64,000 bases of DNA, taken from assembly GCF_958979055.1 (NCBI RefSeq), contig NC_084896.1, positions 22,995,501 through 23,059,500 on the forward strand, given 5' to 3'. Both the position numbers and the translations under genes were made by a program. Below are positions 23,001-33,295 of the stretch, piece by piece. The notes under the pieces were generated by a model. It ran no database searches and had not been told where the DNA came from. It worked only from the letters and a program-made list of their open reading frames with translations. Positions within the stretch are counted from its first letter, which is position 1, and every line of letters begins with the position of its first letter. The stretch comes from Alnus glutinosa. Its lineage: Eukaryota > Streptophyta > Magnoliopsida > Fagales > Betulaceae.

Positions 23001-25502
23001 TGCTGTGTGATCGAATGATTCAGAATTATTGTGGTTTTAACTGGTACTTTCAATTTATCCTGTTTGCTTGGATGAATAACTACTTGTATCATGGAGGTCT
23101 CAATAATTCGTATTCTAACCCGGTGACTGCAGATCCAATATTGAAAAGGTGCCCACATAATAAGAGAGATTAAAGATAACTTATAAAAAAAAAAAAAAAA
23201 ATCAGAGAGAAAGATATGGTACTTGCTATTGCATCGTTCTTCCACTACTTTCATGTTGTATCTTGCTAAAAGAGGTGCCCAAACACTGAAGAAGAATGAA
23301 AATTTGGCATGTTTTTAGATTTTTCAGGACATTATGAATGTTTCAATATGTTCAATTTGAGGAGTTATATGTCTTGGATCGGAATGGAATGTTATCCTCT
23401 CTTCCTTTTGTTTAATGAAGTAATTTTTATTAAGGGATTCTTTAATAAGTGAGACATCCATGTCTATATTTAGGATAAACCCATTCACAACGTGTAGGGT
23501 CTAGGGATATGCATTACAAGTTGTAGATGCTCTGAATGTGTAAGTATCTCTCCTACTTGTTTTGGGCATGCTGGAAAATTTGGGACTGACACTGTTTGGA
23601 GCTTGATACTTCATAGTTCAGGTCCGAATGTTCGAAAACCTGTGAAAGTCTAGGGACTATAATAGTAACTACAACAGTTTGGCAAGAAAGTTGAATATGC
23701 TAAAAATTGTTAATAAGGGTCTCATGAGGTGAAACTTCTAATAATGCAGAACAGAGACAGGGAGAATAAGGTAAGATAACCTTGTTGTGGTGGGGTTGCA
23801 ATGTCTCATCAAAAGAAGCATGTGCTCTCTTGAATATTTGCACTTATATGCGGTTACTGCAATTAATCTGAAAATCATTGGCAGTAGTCATTCATAATCT
23901 TAAGATGGGTTTTATTTTTTATTTTTATTTATTTTTTTGTGGTAACACCTCTTTCTATGTCCAATGTATTGAAGGCCATATGTTCTGTTTTGCAGATAGC
24001 CACAAGGGTAACAGCAGCTCGTTATGGTGTCAAACTCAGCCCATCTTTTCTTGTCCCGTCTAATTGGACAGGGTGCCTGGGAGTGATTAATAACTATGAA
24101 TCTTTGCTTCCAAATAAGAAAGCTCTTTTTGATATTCCTGTGGCACGCACAGCTAGTGCGTATTTGACATCACTCGTGCTTGCTATTGCTGCATTTGTAG
24201 CTGATGGCAGCTTCAATGGAGGCGGCAATGCTTTGTAAGTTTTCTAAAGTGCCTTTCCTTTCTAATTAGAAGACATAATTTATTATGCACAAGCAATCTT
24301 TGTAGCTCTGCTTTCTTTTGGGATATAATATGGATATGGCTGTAGAAATTAGTTGGTAGGGGTTCTAACCTGTTAGGCTGTTAGCATTGTACCATGCTTA
24401 CATTAATTGGGTGCCAACCATGTAGTTGTCAAAGAAGTACGACATTTCAACCTCCAAAAGTTGCAACATCGGGTGAGACCATTGTTTTAGTAAATCATGG
24501 TTAAGAGAGATGTGAAAGACCTTTAACAACAACGCGGCCCCTTTGTAAATTCTTTATCTTGAGAACTTTCATCTGGTACAAATGATGGCACATTGCTCAC
24601 TTTAGTTGTGATTTTGTTTAGCACACCCAAATGGTTTTTATGCCAAATATGGTCACAGCAGCTCATGTCATTACTTTCTTCTGTCCTTTCTACACAGGTA
24701 TATAAGGCCGCAATTTTTCTACAACAATCCCTTGCTTTCTTTCATCCAATTTGTTATTGGACCTTATACAGATGACCTTGGAAATGTACTGCCTTATGCA
24801 GTGGAAGGTGTTGGAGTTCCTGTTGATCCCCTTGCTTTTGCTGGACTTTTAGGTAGGTGACTCACTCTCTTCGGCCTCAATTTATATTTACTGCTTATCT
24901 CATATTATATATTTACGGCACGATATTCAGTCACGCCAACCCAATGGAAGCCATAATTATTTTACAATGCACATTAAGCTCAAACAAATTTACTTGGCCT
25001 AAACTTGGAGGGATTGAGCCACAATCAATTGATCTTTTCACGCACTTTTTGTGTGGGTGGTTGTTGGACCTCTCTATATTTCATTGGGATGCCATAGGTA
25101 ATGGAGGCAGTAAGAAGAAAGTGTTGACTACTTCATAATTATGCAGGAATGGTGGTGACTTCTTTGAACTTGTTGCCTTGTGGAAGACTTGAAGGAGGCC
25201 GCATTGCGCAAGCTATGTTCGGGAGGAGCACTGCTACCTTGCTATCTTTTGCCACATCGCTTTTGCTCGGTATCGGCGGCCTGAGTGGAAGTGTCCTGTG
25301 CTTGGCATGGGGGTTATTTGCAACGTTCTTCCGGGGTGGAGAGGAAATACCTGCAAAAGATGAGATCACCCCTTTGGGAGATGAAAGGTATGCATGGGGT
25401 ATCGTTCTTGGCCTTATCTGTTTCCTAACTCTTTTCCCCAATGGGGGAGGGACATTTTCCACCTCGTACTTCGGTGCGCCATTTTTTAGAGGTGGCTTCT
25501 AA
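20055..25502 (+). CDS. EGY3: EGY3-type plastid membrane protein (inactive M50-like)
   Basis: Six exons join in frame: 20055-20618, 21749-21946, 22727-22951, 23996-24234, 24698-24852 and 25147-25502. They encode 578 residues, close to Arabidopsis EGY3 as I recall it. The start ATG sits in a CCCAATGGCC context. The Ser/Lys-rich N-terminus looks like a plastid transit peptide. A charged segment follows (EIDWKTDEDFKKFMGNPSIE, about 118-137), then a soluble block ending DVVVWFMEEKTNDIIKQ. The C-terminal half has several membrane segments and a site-2-protease-like region. The HEXXH zinc motif of EGY1/EGY2 is absent: the matching place reads GVSEIATRVTAAR around residue 329. The second motif is NLLPCGRLEGGR (468-479), with Glu for the usual Asp. 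The family is thylakoid/plastid-located and EGY3 is known as a stress-induced pseudoprotease. A candidate AATAAA lies at 25671. Two broken copies of its exon-4 region lie at 57 and 63 kb. Confidence 0.95.
20790..21210. mobile_element. foldback/MITE-like element in EGY3 intron 1
   Basis: The left half, with ATAATCATACCCTTGCACTTT, is loosely mirrored by the right half, which in reverse reads ATATCCTTAAACTTTACAAAG. AT-rich with long imperfect inverted arms and no coding content. The right arm is interrupted by the micro-insertion at 21114-21132. Confidence 0.45.
21114..21132 (-). mobile_element. tail-only LINE micro-insertion
   Basis: Nineteen bases ending TTTTTTGATAAGTA lie between exact 12-base repeats ACTAAATTGACA at 21102-21113 and 21133-21144. 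Read in reverse the insert is TACTTATC plus an A-rich tail. It lies within EGY3 intron 1. Confidence 0.7.
23518..24370 (+). repeat. EGY3 intron 3 - exon 4 - intron 4 block, source of two downstream copies
   Basis: This block of the intact gene matches minus-strand blocks at about 56795-58097 and 62705-64000, introns included. Compared with both copies, the parent intron 3 lacks about 150 bases and has a T-rich stretch at 23908-23938 in their place. Confidence 0.85.
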
Positions 25503-25990
25503 TTGTACGTAAATGGGTTTAATTATATCGTGTCCAAGTTGTTCACAGACTGCTGTATTCTCATTCACAGACAAGTAAATGATGCACTGTTGTTTGTGTA
25601 GCTAGCTAGAAGTCAGTCCATTGTTTCTTTCTTTTGCAAATTTGCATGAAATTTGACTAGGATTTGATACAATAAACCCAATGTTCTGCCACGTATAAAG
25701 CTTTATTCAATCTGATCACCGCTCTTCAGTCTTCGGAGAATAAACAAAAGCAAAAGAAGCACCATATTTAATTCCATTTATAGATAGTATAGTATTCCAC
25801 CATGATGATGTCTAAGCAGAGTCTTAGAGCCGCAGAAAGATTTCGGCTTCACTTTAGTTTGCTTTTATAAAATCTAAACAAAGGCGTAGATTAATATTCC
25901 AGATCGAACTTATTCTTTGAAAAATATTCCAGACACATATGTCTGCGTACATTAACTAATTCAGGGCATGGGACTTTCAAGTACATGCAT

Positions 25991-25999
25991 CTATATATT
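25991..25999 (+). promoter_or_regulatory. possible TATA box of the LEA-like gene
   Basis: CTATATATT lies about 110 bases upstream of the LEA-like start codon, which would leave a leader of about 80 bases. Inferred from spacing only. Confidence 0.35.
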
Positions 26000-26100
26000 G
26001 TATATCATCCCCTCTGAAATCTTTCATGCACACGCAATATCTTCCTGCGGCCTGCCCATATATTCAGTTTGATATTTTGCACTAGTTCTTTCTGAGAATC

Positions 26101-26601
26101 ATGGCGAGAGGAGGGAGGGTTGCAAAAGCAAACATGTTAATGCTAAGGTGATCATTTCCATTTATCTTGACTTCTATTCTACTTGATTGGTTTACTTTTG
26201 AAATTATTAAGGCTCTTTTTGTTTCTGCGTAAAATATTTTTTTTTAGACCGGTGTTTGGTACGACTGAAAATAATAGTCAAACCGAAATATTTTCAGTTT
26301 GATCAAAAAATGATTTTCATTTTTAAATTTCGTAAATCATTTCCGAGTTTGAACTTCTCATTCTCAAATCGTCGGGATACCGGCCACCACGACCCAACTG
26401 GGCCATCGCCAGGGCCTGGCTGAGACTTCTCCAGAACTCGGTCAGCCGATACCTGCCAGGAAGTCATGGGGACCCGCCGGGACATGTGTTTGTGTTTATG
26501 GCGGGTCTTGACGGAGTCATGGCAGTGTCCTGAAACTCAAATTTTTAGGTTAATTTATTATTATTATTTTTATGTTGCGAATAAAAATTTATTTTTATAG
26601 G

Positions 26602-26676
<75 letters not shown>

Positions 26677-27749
26677 GATTTTCCGTACGCGCCAAACACC
26701 GAAAAATATTTTTAGAGAAATCGTTTTTAAGAAAAAATGTTTTCCACTGAAAACATTTTCCATTACTGCTCCGTTTGTTTCGACGTAAAATGATTTCCGT
26801 CGTAAAATGATTTCGACGAAATTATTTTCAGAAAAATTGATTTTCTTAAAAATATTTTTCGGGGTTTGGTTCGCATGAAAAAATTACGAAATGCAAAAAT
26901 CAGAGTTTGGCAAATATCGCCGGAATCCGGCAACGTCCGGTCGCCATCGCCGGATTCCGGCGAAAAGTTTGACCAGATCCCGGCCATTTTGGCCAGATCC
27001 GGCCGGATCCGATCATATCCGACCGGATTCTGGCCGTTTTGGCCAGATCCGACTGGATCAATAGCCGGATCCGTCCAGATCCGGCCAGCTTGGTCGGAAA
27101 CCGATAAATTCCGGCTGGAATTTGGTCATCCCGTGGCCGGATTCCGGCGCCGGTACAATTCCGGTGACCTGATTCCGGCGCCGGCAGAATTCCAGCGACC
27201 AGATGTTGTTGGACTCCGACGCCAACCGAATTCCGACGACCGATAATTGTTAAATTCTGACGATCGGATATCAAACATGCATGTAAGAACGAAGAGTTTC
27301 ATTTCGGAAAACGATTTACGGTTTTAAAAATCGTAAATCGTTTTCCGAAAATTAAAGAAACTTTTACGGTCAAACCGAAAATGATTTTCGTTGACCATTA
27401 TTTTCACCCCTACCAAACACCGAAAAATGCCGAAATCGTTTTCCAGAAATCATTTTACACCGAAACAAACGGAGCATACGTCGAAACAAATGAAGCCTAG
27501 CTAATGTAAATATTATAAGCAGATGTAGTTTTGGTATATTAGTTATTACATAATATAAGAGTATGTTTTTATTAGAGTAATGTTATTTAATAGACTGTTA
27601 TACGATTGCTATATAATTAAAATGACGTGTTAATGAAAATCAGCATTTTGATCTGCAAGAGCTTGTAAAAAAATAAAAATCAAGAATAGGTCAATTCAGT
27701 TATAACATTTTTAACCAAAAAGAAAAAAGAAAAAGGAAAAGAGCTAGTG

Positions 27750-27785
<36 letters not shown>

Positions 27786-28100
27786 ATCGAAGGGAAATGC
27801 ATGTGACATGCGTGCAGGCAAGCCCTGCGAGATGAGCGTGGGTTCAGCAAGCACGCAGGATCAGCTGATGCGCAGAAAAAGTCAGGAAATTCAATCGGCG
27901 GCGAGAAGATGAGCGAGTCGTCGTGCTGGGTTCCTCATCCACGTAGCGGTGCATACTTTCCGAAGGGCCATGAGTGGGTGATGGACGGCATTCCGGAGCA
28001 TGCAGCTTCTTTAAAGCAGACTTGCTGGCTAAGGAACGTTGATGGTGTGGACAAAGCGGAACCAAATTCTCCCCAAGAGGATCATTGCTTTCATATATAG
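26101..28100 (+). CDS. small LEA_3-like (SAG21/LEA5-type) protein
   Basis: Two exons, 26101-26147 and 27818-28100, join in frame (AG|G) to give 109 residues. The first exon encodes MARGGRVAKANMLMLR. The second encodes QALRDERGFSKHAG, then a conserved-looking core: SSCWVPHPRSGAYFPKGHEW and CWLRNVDGVDKAEPN. That core resembles plant late-embryogenesis-abundant proteins of the LEA_3/SAG21 group, which are small, stress- or senescence-induced and often targeted to organelles. This is family resemblance by eye, not a search result. No single open frame spans the gene, so exon 1 is easily missed. The intron of 1.67 kb is mostly two nested transposons (26211-27497) plus TA repeats. Expression is not shown by the sequence. 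Confidence 0.7.
26604..26672. repeat. (TA)n microsatellite
   Basis: About 34 perfect AT units inside the outer transposon. Confidence 0.95.
26767..27476. mobile_element. inner non-autonomous DNA transposon nested in the outer one
   Basis: The terminal inverted repeats are near-perfect over about 30 bases, beginning TGCTCCGTTTGTTTCG at both ends. An exact TAC triplet flanks both sides (26764-26766 and 27477-27479) as a 3-base target duplication. The interior is GC-rich and built from degenerate CCGGATCCGGCC/CCGGCGCCGG words, unlike the AT-rich surroundings. It has no transposase. A 3-base target duplication is typical of PIF/Harbinger or CACTA-like elements, but the superfamily is not settled. 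Confidence 0.8.
27752..27783. repeat. (TA)n microsatellite
   Basis: A perfect AT-dinucleotide tract just upstream of LEA-like exon 2. Confidence 0.95.
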
Positions 28101-28111
28101 TAGCTTGTAAT

Positions 28112-28135
28112 TATATATATATATATATATATATA
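28112..28135. repeat. (TA)n microsatellite
   Basis: An AT tract in the 3' flank of the LEA-like gene. Confidence 0.9.
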
Positions 28136-29470
28136 CTCATCAAAAGCAAACAACTCAATGGTTTGCTCTAAATAAACACCAATATAATAAGATGAACACA
28201 TTTGGTACTACCGTTTGTTACAAACACAAGTGAAAAGATAATATAATTTGGAATAATAAAATAAAGAAATAAAGAAATAAAAAAAATTAAGTGGTTCGAT
28301 CTATGACTTATGTTCACGTACATGGTAAAGCGCAAATAGCTACATTTTATTCTTATTTTTTTTAGTGATCTATTTATAGGAGAATTAGATCGATAATACA
28401 ATTAATAGACTTCAACTACAAGTCTACAACTACGTAATAGTCTTCAGCTATATGACTACGTGCTAGACTTTAATCGTAGCTAGCTAGATCACAATTGCTG
28501 TAGTTAGGTCAAAGTCTTCAAATGTAATTATGTAACAATTTTCAACTGTAGTTAAGTCATAATCTTCAACTGTAGATTGAATTCTTGAACTCTTGATATA
28601 CTTTAACACCGTAAAATAAAAATAAATTCAAAAATAAAAAAAAGTAAAGAAAACCAACCTAGCTACCTTCGAGGACTAGCAAATTAAGGAGAATGGTTAA
28701 TTTCATACTAATTTAATTGCAAAAAATAATCAGAATTTTCTAAAAGTATAGTATTTCTAGTTGAGAGAAAATATGAATTTAATTAATTTTTTTTTTGGTA
28801 GAATATGTTAAAATATTATTTATTTTAAAAGATTAAATTAATAAAAAGTGTAAACTTAATTCTTTAATTAATATTTCTAGCTCCTTAAGAGATGGAGTCT
28901 CGTACTGAATAACACTATATAAGAGTATTCATGGTAGGACCGTCGCATATCTAATACATATTAAAATAAAAAATAATAATATTTAATTGATATAGAGATA
29001 AATAAAGAAAGCTATTTATAAGTTCACGAGGTATATTTCGATAAGTAAGTAAAAAGTAGTTTTATTTAAAAAAAATTGTTAAGTAGGTGCTGGAAATACT
29101 CTGATGACATGGTAAATAACCATTGAGTGGGCAATTAAGCTGGTGATCGATCGGTAGGCAAGCAAAAAAGGAGAAGCAACTTTCAACTTGTCTAAAAATT
29201 CAAATAGAAATGATGAATTCAAATGAATTTAATCATTTAAATAATTTAACACTAATTCAATAATTTTTTATTAAAACCTAATTGGCTAAAGATAAAGGTG
29301 AGTAAAAACCACCTTGCATTTGTGGAAGAAAATTAAGATTAAATCCATCTCTATTGTGGATAATTAAGAGTTGCAGATATTATCTGTTAACTGAATTTTT
29401 TAAAATCGAGAATAAATACTTATCCGCTTCACCTCCCCCGTTAATCAAATCCTCTTTTTGCTTGTTTCCC
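28136..29470. other. AT-rich intergenic DNA; start of a tandemly duplicated block
   Basis: No gene seen. Short repeats of a TCTTCAACTGTAG type occur at 28400-28590. From about 28740 the sequence matches 32410 onward, for example ATTTCTAGCTCCTTAA, GATGGAGTCTCGTACT and GGTAAATAACCATTGAGT in both. This makes it the upstream flank of the duplicated F-box gene. Confidence 0.7.
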
Positions 29471-29479
29471 ATGGCAACC

Positions 29480-31000
29480 ATGAAACTGAGAATAAGATCC
29501 CTCGAATCCAAACAGACCCTGAAAATCGAAATCCCCACTCCCTCTACTCTCCAACAACTCAAGCAAACCCTATCTCAATCAATCTCGTCTTCCTCTTCCT
29601 CTTCTTCTTCTATCTATCTCTCCCTCAATCGCAAGGACGAGCTCCACGCGTCCTCACCCGAAGCGTCCCTCCAGTCCCTCGGTATCACCTCTGGTGACCT
29701 TATCTTCTTCACCCTCAACCCCACTGGCTTCTCCTCCTCTTCTCAAATCCTAGCGCCCAATTCCAATTCCGTACAACAACCACCTCAAACCTTGCCTCCA
29801 AATTTCTCAAATCTAGAAAACCCATCTGAAATTCCTCCAGAATCTCAAACCATAGAACAAATTCCTTTAAATCAAGACACCCCAGTTGGATATTTGTCCG
29901 TACAAGGGCCTGAGATTGCAGACTCCGATATGAGCGATTCGAGGAGTTTTCAGGAACAGGACGAGTCTGTGGTTGTTTGGAATGCGGAAAACGAAGGAAC
30001 CCTAGAATTTTCCGGTGCTGAAACGATGGGGGTGGATGATGGGTCGGTTTCAATGGGGAAGAAGTTTTCGGAGCGTTGTTTTCTGAGAAGGGTGCTGAGC
30101 AAGGAGCTAGGCGACTTTGGTGGTGACCACGCGCTGTTGGTGATCGCGGTTCACGCGGTTTTTTTGGAGTCCGGTTTTGTCGGATTCGATTCGGTCTCGG
30201 GCATGCGGGTCGACCGGTTTCACCTTGCGGACGAGTGGCCTTCGAAGGCTTTCACGGTGTCGCTCTGGTATACTCTGCCTGAGCTTCTAGGACATGGCTA
30301 TAGTACTTTTGGTAATGTGGTTGAAAATGTTGTTTTGAAGTTTAAGAGTTTAGGGCACTTTGTCGTGATCTATGGGTCTTTGGCTAAGGGCGGGTCGGGG
30401 TTGTATCGAGTGTGTTTGAATGAGAATCGGTTTGTGCCGGCGATCACTTTAGCTAATAGTGACTCGGTTGATAGCATTAGCGAAGAAAGTGGGTGCCCGG
30501 AAAGTGAGATTTTTGAGTTTTGGAAGACGGTGAAGGATGGGCTCGTATTGCCACTTTTGATTGATCTTTGTGAAAAGACTGGTCTCTGCCCTCCACCGTG
30601 CTTTATGCGCCTTCCCGCGGATCTTAAACTTAAGATTTTGGAATCTCTTCACGGTGTCGATCTCGCGAGGGTGGAATGTGTGTGTTCCGAATTGAAGTAT
30701 TTGTCTTCAACTAATGGGTTGTGGAAACGGAAATTTGATGATGAGTTTGGACGAGCGGCGGGAGCGGAGGGATTTGTTCATTGGAAGGCTAGGTTTGCTT
30801 CGTCTTGGGAGAGCAAGAAGAAGAGGAAGATTGAAGTTAGCCCGCAGACACTGCTTCGTCGGTGGCGTCTTCTCTTCCGCAATGAGAATCTATATGGCGC
30901 TACTTTGGTGGGCGGAAATCGTGACCGAGTACCGCTTCAGCAGCTTCGACCGCCGCGTTTCCTCATTTCGGAACATCCAGGGGGTTCCAGCGGCTTCTAG
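29480..31000 (+). CDS. SKIP22/Fbxo7-like F-box protein
   Basis: A single exon of 506 residues. I choose the ATG at 29480 (MKLRIRSLESKQTLK) because relatives start this way; an in-frame ATG three codons earlier (29471) is possible. The N-terminus is ubiquitin-like (about 1-85, with a Ser run near 38-46). A Pro/Gln-rich linker follows. Next is a PI31-like region (about 210-360) with VIAVHAVFLESGFVGFDSVS and VVIYGSLAKGGSGLYRVCL. The F-box is at about 370-418 (PPCFMRLPADLKLKILESLH). This is the SKIP22/Fbxo7 layout, an SCF ubiquitin-ligase substrate receptor. The C-terminus departs from the family: the copy at 58-59 kb ends RLPRLNLTPHCRLGG, whereas here it ends HPGGSSGF at a stop within a 56-base palindrome. 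It is therefore probably functional up to about residue 455, with an altered tail. Confidence 0.85.
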   Translation: MKLRIRSLESKQTLKIEIPTPSTLQQLKQTLSQSISSSSSSSSSIYLSLNRKDELHASSPEASLQSLGITSGDLIFFTLNPTGFSSSSQILAPNSNSVQQPPQTLPPNFSNLENPSEIPPESQTIEQIPLNQDTPVGYLSVQGPEIADSDMSDSRSFQEQDESVVVWNAENEGTLEFSGAETMGVDDGSVSMGKKFSERCFLRRVLSKELGDFGGDHALLVIAVHAVFLESGFVGFDSVSGMRVDRFHLADEWPSKAFTVSLWYTLPELLGHGYSTFGNVVENVVLKFKSLGHFVVIYGSLAKGGSGLYRVCLNENRFVPAITLANSDSVDSISEESGCPESEIFEFWKTVKDGLVLPLLIDLCEKTGLCPPPCFMRLPADLKLKILESLHGVDLARVECVCSELKYLSSTNGLWKRKFDDEFGRAAGAEGFVHWKARFASSWESKKKRKIEVSPQTLLRRWRLLFRNENLYGATLVGGNRDRVPLQQLRPPRFLISEHPGGSSGF

Positions 31001-31057
31001 ACGACGATGGGGCGTTAAGTACAGCCGCGGCTGTACTTAACGTCCCATCGTCGTCAA
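31000..31057. repeat. 56-base near-perfect palindrome at the F-box gene 3' end
   Basis: Arms of 26 bases starting GACGACGATGGGGCG and ending in GTCCCATCGTCGTC pair with a single mismatch around a CGCG centre. The related copy at 58 kb has only the right arm, so the left arm is an inverted copy made here. Confidence 0.9.
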
Positions 31058-31304
31058 GGAGGACCCGATGTCTAGTGGTCCGGTGCTGAATCCTGGGATA
31101 ACAAAAAGCCTTCTTTTTTTTTTTTTTTTTGGGTATATAAATAAGTCTCACGTTCGACATACCAATAGAATGAAAGAACTTTTCTTTAGGTTTCATTCGA
31201 GAGAGAAGTGATTCTTGCACAACAATATTGCACAATGTGAGTGGCTGTATTGTGCACAAGTTGTAATCTTGTTGTGCAATTGGTTATTGTGGGTGAAACA
31301 TGTT

Positions 31305-31445
31305 ATATGCACATCACTTATACATTTTTTGTACATCACTTTTTAAAATCAATTATTAGATCTGTAGAGGTCCTACAAATTCAATGGTTGATTTAGAAAA
31401 TTAATGTACAAAAAATGTACAAGTGATGTGTAAAAATTATTTCTC
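31305..31445. mobile_element. MITE-like inverted-repeat element
   Basis: The left edge, CACATCACTTATACATTTTT, is mirrored by the right edge, in reverse CACATCACTTGTACATTTTT. About 140 bases, no coding content. It lies in the 3' flank of the F-box gene. The inside shares words such as TTCAATGGTTGATTT with the element at 32176. Confidence 0.65.
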
Positions 31446-31843
31446 ATTGTGGGTAGTGTATACGACTTTTGGATGAATTGAAGTTGAGTTTCTTTGTAGT
31501 GGTAATTTTAAGTACAGTTTGGTTCTAATTTGATAGGTACATTTGGTGTGTGGTGATTTTTTGTCATAATTTTTCTTGTTTTACTGCTATCAAATTGATT
31601 ATTGAACTTGTTTCTATTAAACTAGAAGGTTTCACCCAATGGGTATGGTCGAATTGGCAAGATTGTATGGTCCGGCGACCAAATTAGGTTTCTCCGTTGA
31701 CATCTACACTGGCAATAATATTTTATGGTATCAGGATCTTCAAATTATTTGACTGAATTTGAGAGAATTTGAGGTAATTGTGAGAGAGTACTTATACAAA
31801 GTGTAGAGATTTATGTGTTGCTCACAAATTATTCAACGAAATG

Positions 31844-31877
31844 CTTTTTACTTATCAAAAAAAAAAAAAAAAAAAAA
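31844..31877 (+). mobile_element. tail-only LINE insertion (older)
   Basis: CTTTTTACTTATC plus a long A-run lies between AATTATTCAACGAAATG (31827-31843) and AATTGTTCGGCGAATTG (31878-31894). The repeats differ at four of 17 positions, suggesting greater age or a chance match. Confidence 0.45.
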
Positions 31878-32175
31878 AATTGTTCGGCGAATTGTCCCCC
31901 GAGACATTGTCTTTGAATAATACAATGATAGACGGGTATAAAAACTGTGGGAATTTTGAGAATGTGGGATTGATTAGGCTTTTAGGTGAGGTAAAAGACC
32001 TAAAATATAGGTGACGTATTTTTTTCAATATTTAATATCTAACTTCATTCTCATTCTTTTTTATAAAACACACCCAGAGGTCATCTGCCTCGTACAATTC
32101 TTTGAAACAAAATTTTATTCAAATCTGACCACCAATCTAATTTTGAGAATAAATCAAGGCAAAAGAAGCGTCATA

Positions 32176-32356
32176 GAGTAATGTTTCTTACACAACTCTC
32201 ACACAACTTTTGCACAACTTTAACTACTTTTTGTTATGATCAACCATTGGATTTGTTTTCCAACATGTGGGTCCTAAATATTCAATGGCTGATTTTAAAA
32301 GAAAGTTGTTAGAGTTGTGTAAAAGTTATACAAAAATTGTGTAAAAAACATTACTC
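32176..32356. mobile_element. MITE with GAGTAATGTTT ends
   Basis: The left end, GAGTAATGTTTCTTACACAA, is mirrored by the right end, in reverse GAGTAATGTTTTTTACACAA. It is 181 bases with no coding content. Related inverted-repeat elements lie at 51657 and 60187. Confidence 0.7.
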
Positions 32357-32404
32357 ATTAACTATATAGTCGGGGTGAAGCTCTGAATATCTCGAATATG
32401 AAGA

Positions 32405-32990
32405 AAAAACAAAAAAAAAGTTTAACTTGAGAGAAAATGTGAATTTAATTATTTAATTAATATCTTTTTATATATAAATATGTTAAATTGTTGTTTATTT
32501 TAAAAGTTTAAATTAATAAAAGTTTAAATTAATAAAAAAATTAAAAGTTTAAATTAATAAAAAAAAATTAAACGTAATTATTTAATTAATATTTCTAGCT
32601 CCTTAATAGATGGAGTCTCGTACTCGATAACACTAATATAATAGAGCATGGTAAATAACCATTGAGTTGGCAATTGAGCTGGTCATCTTTCCGCAAGCAA
32701 ATGGAGAAGCAATTTTCAAGTTGAATGATAAATTCAAATGAATTTAAACATTTAAATTGATTAGCACGAAAAGAAAAGAAAAGAAAAACTAATTGGCTAA
32801 AGATAAAGGTGATTAAAAATCTCCTTGCATTGTGGAAGAAATTTAAGATTAAATCCATCTCTATTCTGGATAACTATTTAAGAGTTGCAGATATTATCTA
32901 TATATTAACTGATTTTTTATATAAAAAAAAAAAAATAAATAAAATAAAATAAAATCAAGAACTTGAATAATATATGCGCTTCACCTTCAA
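32405..32990 (+). repeat. tandem copy of the F-box gene upstream flank
   Basis: Matches 28740-29400 in order and orientation, for example GATGGAGTCTCGTACT at 32610 and TAATTGGCTAAAGATAAAGG at 32790. After about 32990 the match stops and unrelated sequence replaces the 5' half of the second F-box copy. Confidence 0.75.
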
Positions 32991-33163
32991 GTGCATGTGC
33001 ATATATAATACGCACATTTGGGTAAAAAAAAAATATTCACGATCAAGGATTTTTTATTTTTATTTTTTAAAAATAAATAAATATCTCAGCATCATACAGT
33101 GACAGTGTCTCTTCGACTCTTCCAGTTCAGATCAACAGAAAGAGTTGCAGTTATACTACAACA

Positions 33164-33295
33164 TCAGGATTCAGAAGCAGGGTTATTGTCAAAGAAGTCT
33201 GCAGAGGAATTGTCATCGAGCTCTACTTCTTCAAGACTGCTAACAGAGTTGTTGTTGATGTACTTTAGAAGACTTGCATCATCAGAGTAGGACTC
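33164..33295 (-). pseudogene. terminal-exon-like fragment of an unknown gene
   Basis: On the minus strand a CTTTATCTGCAG acceptor is followed by a phase-0 open frame of 43 residues ending in TGA. It starts ESYSDDASLLKYINNNS and ends FFDNNPASES. The acidic, Ser-rich tail looks like a real C-terminus. I do not recognise the family. It lies in the segment (about 33000-33525) that replaced the 5' half of the second F-box copy, so it may be a captured gene piece. Confidence 0.35.

Larger units (their letters stand above)
26211..27497. mobile_element. outer non-autonomous DNA transposon (host of a nested insertion)
   Basis: The left end, GGCTCTTTTTGTTTCTGCGT, is mirrored by the right end, which in reverse reads GGCTTCATTTGTTTCGACGT. 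Flanking triplets are TAA (26208-26210) and TAG (27498-27500), consistent with a 3-base target duplication. The interior includes a long TA tract. It is interrupted close to its right terminus by a related element (26767-27476). It lies in the intron of the LEA-like gene. Confidence 0.7.

Noticed and set aside
26604-26672. TA tracts considered as CRISPR-like or regulatory arrays
   Set aside because: Simple dinucleotide microsatellites without spacers; the genome is a plant nuclear one.
26866-27274. two overlapping open frames of about 125 codons on opposite strands
   Set aside because: They come from the GC-rich CCGGATCCGG repeats inside the inner transposon; periodic low-complexity translation, not genes.
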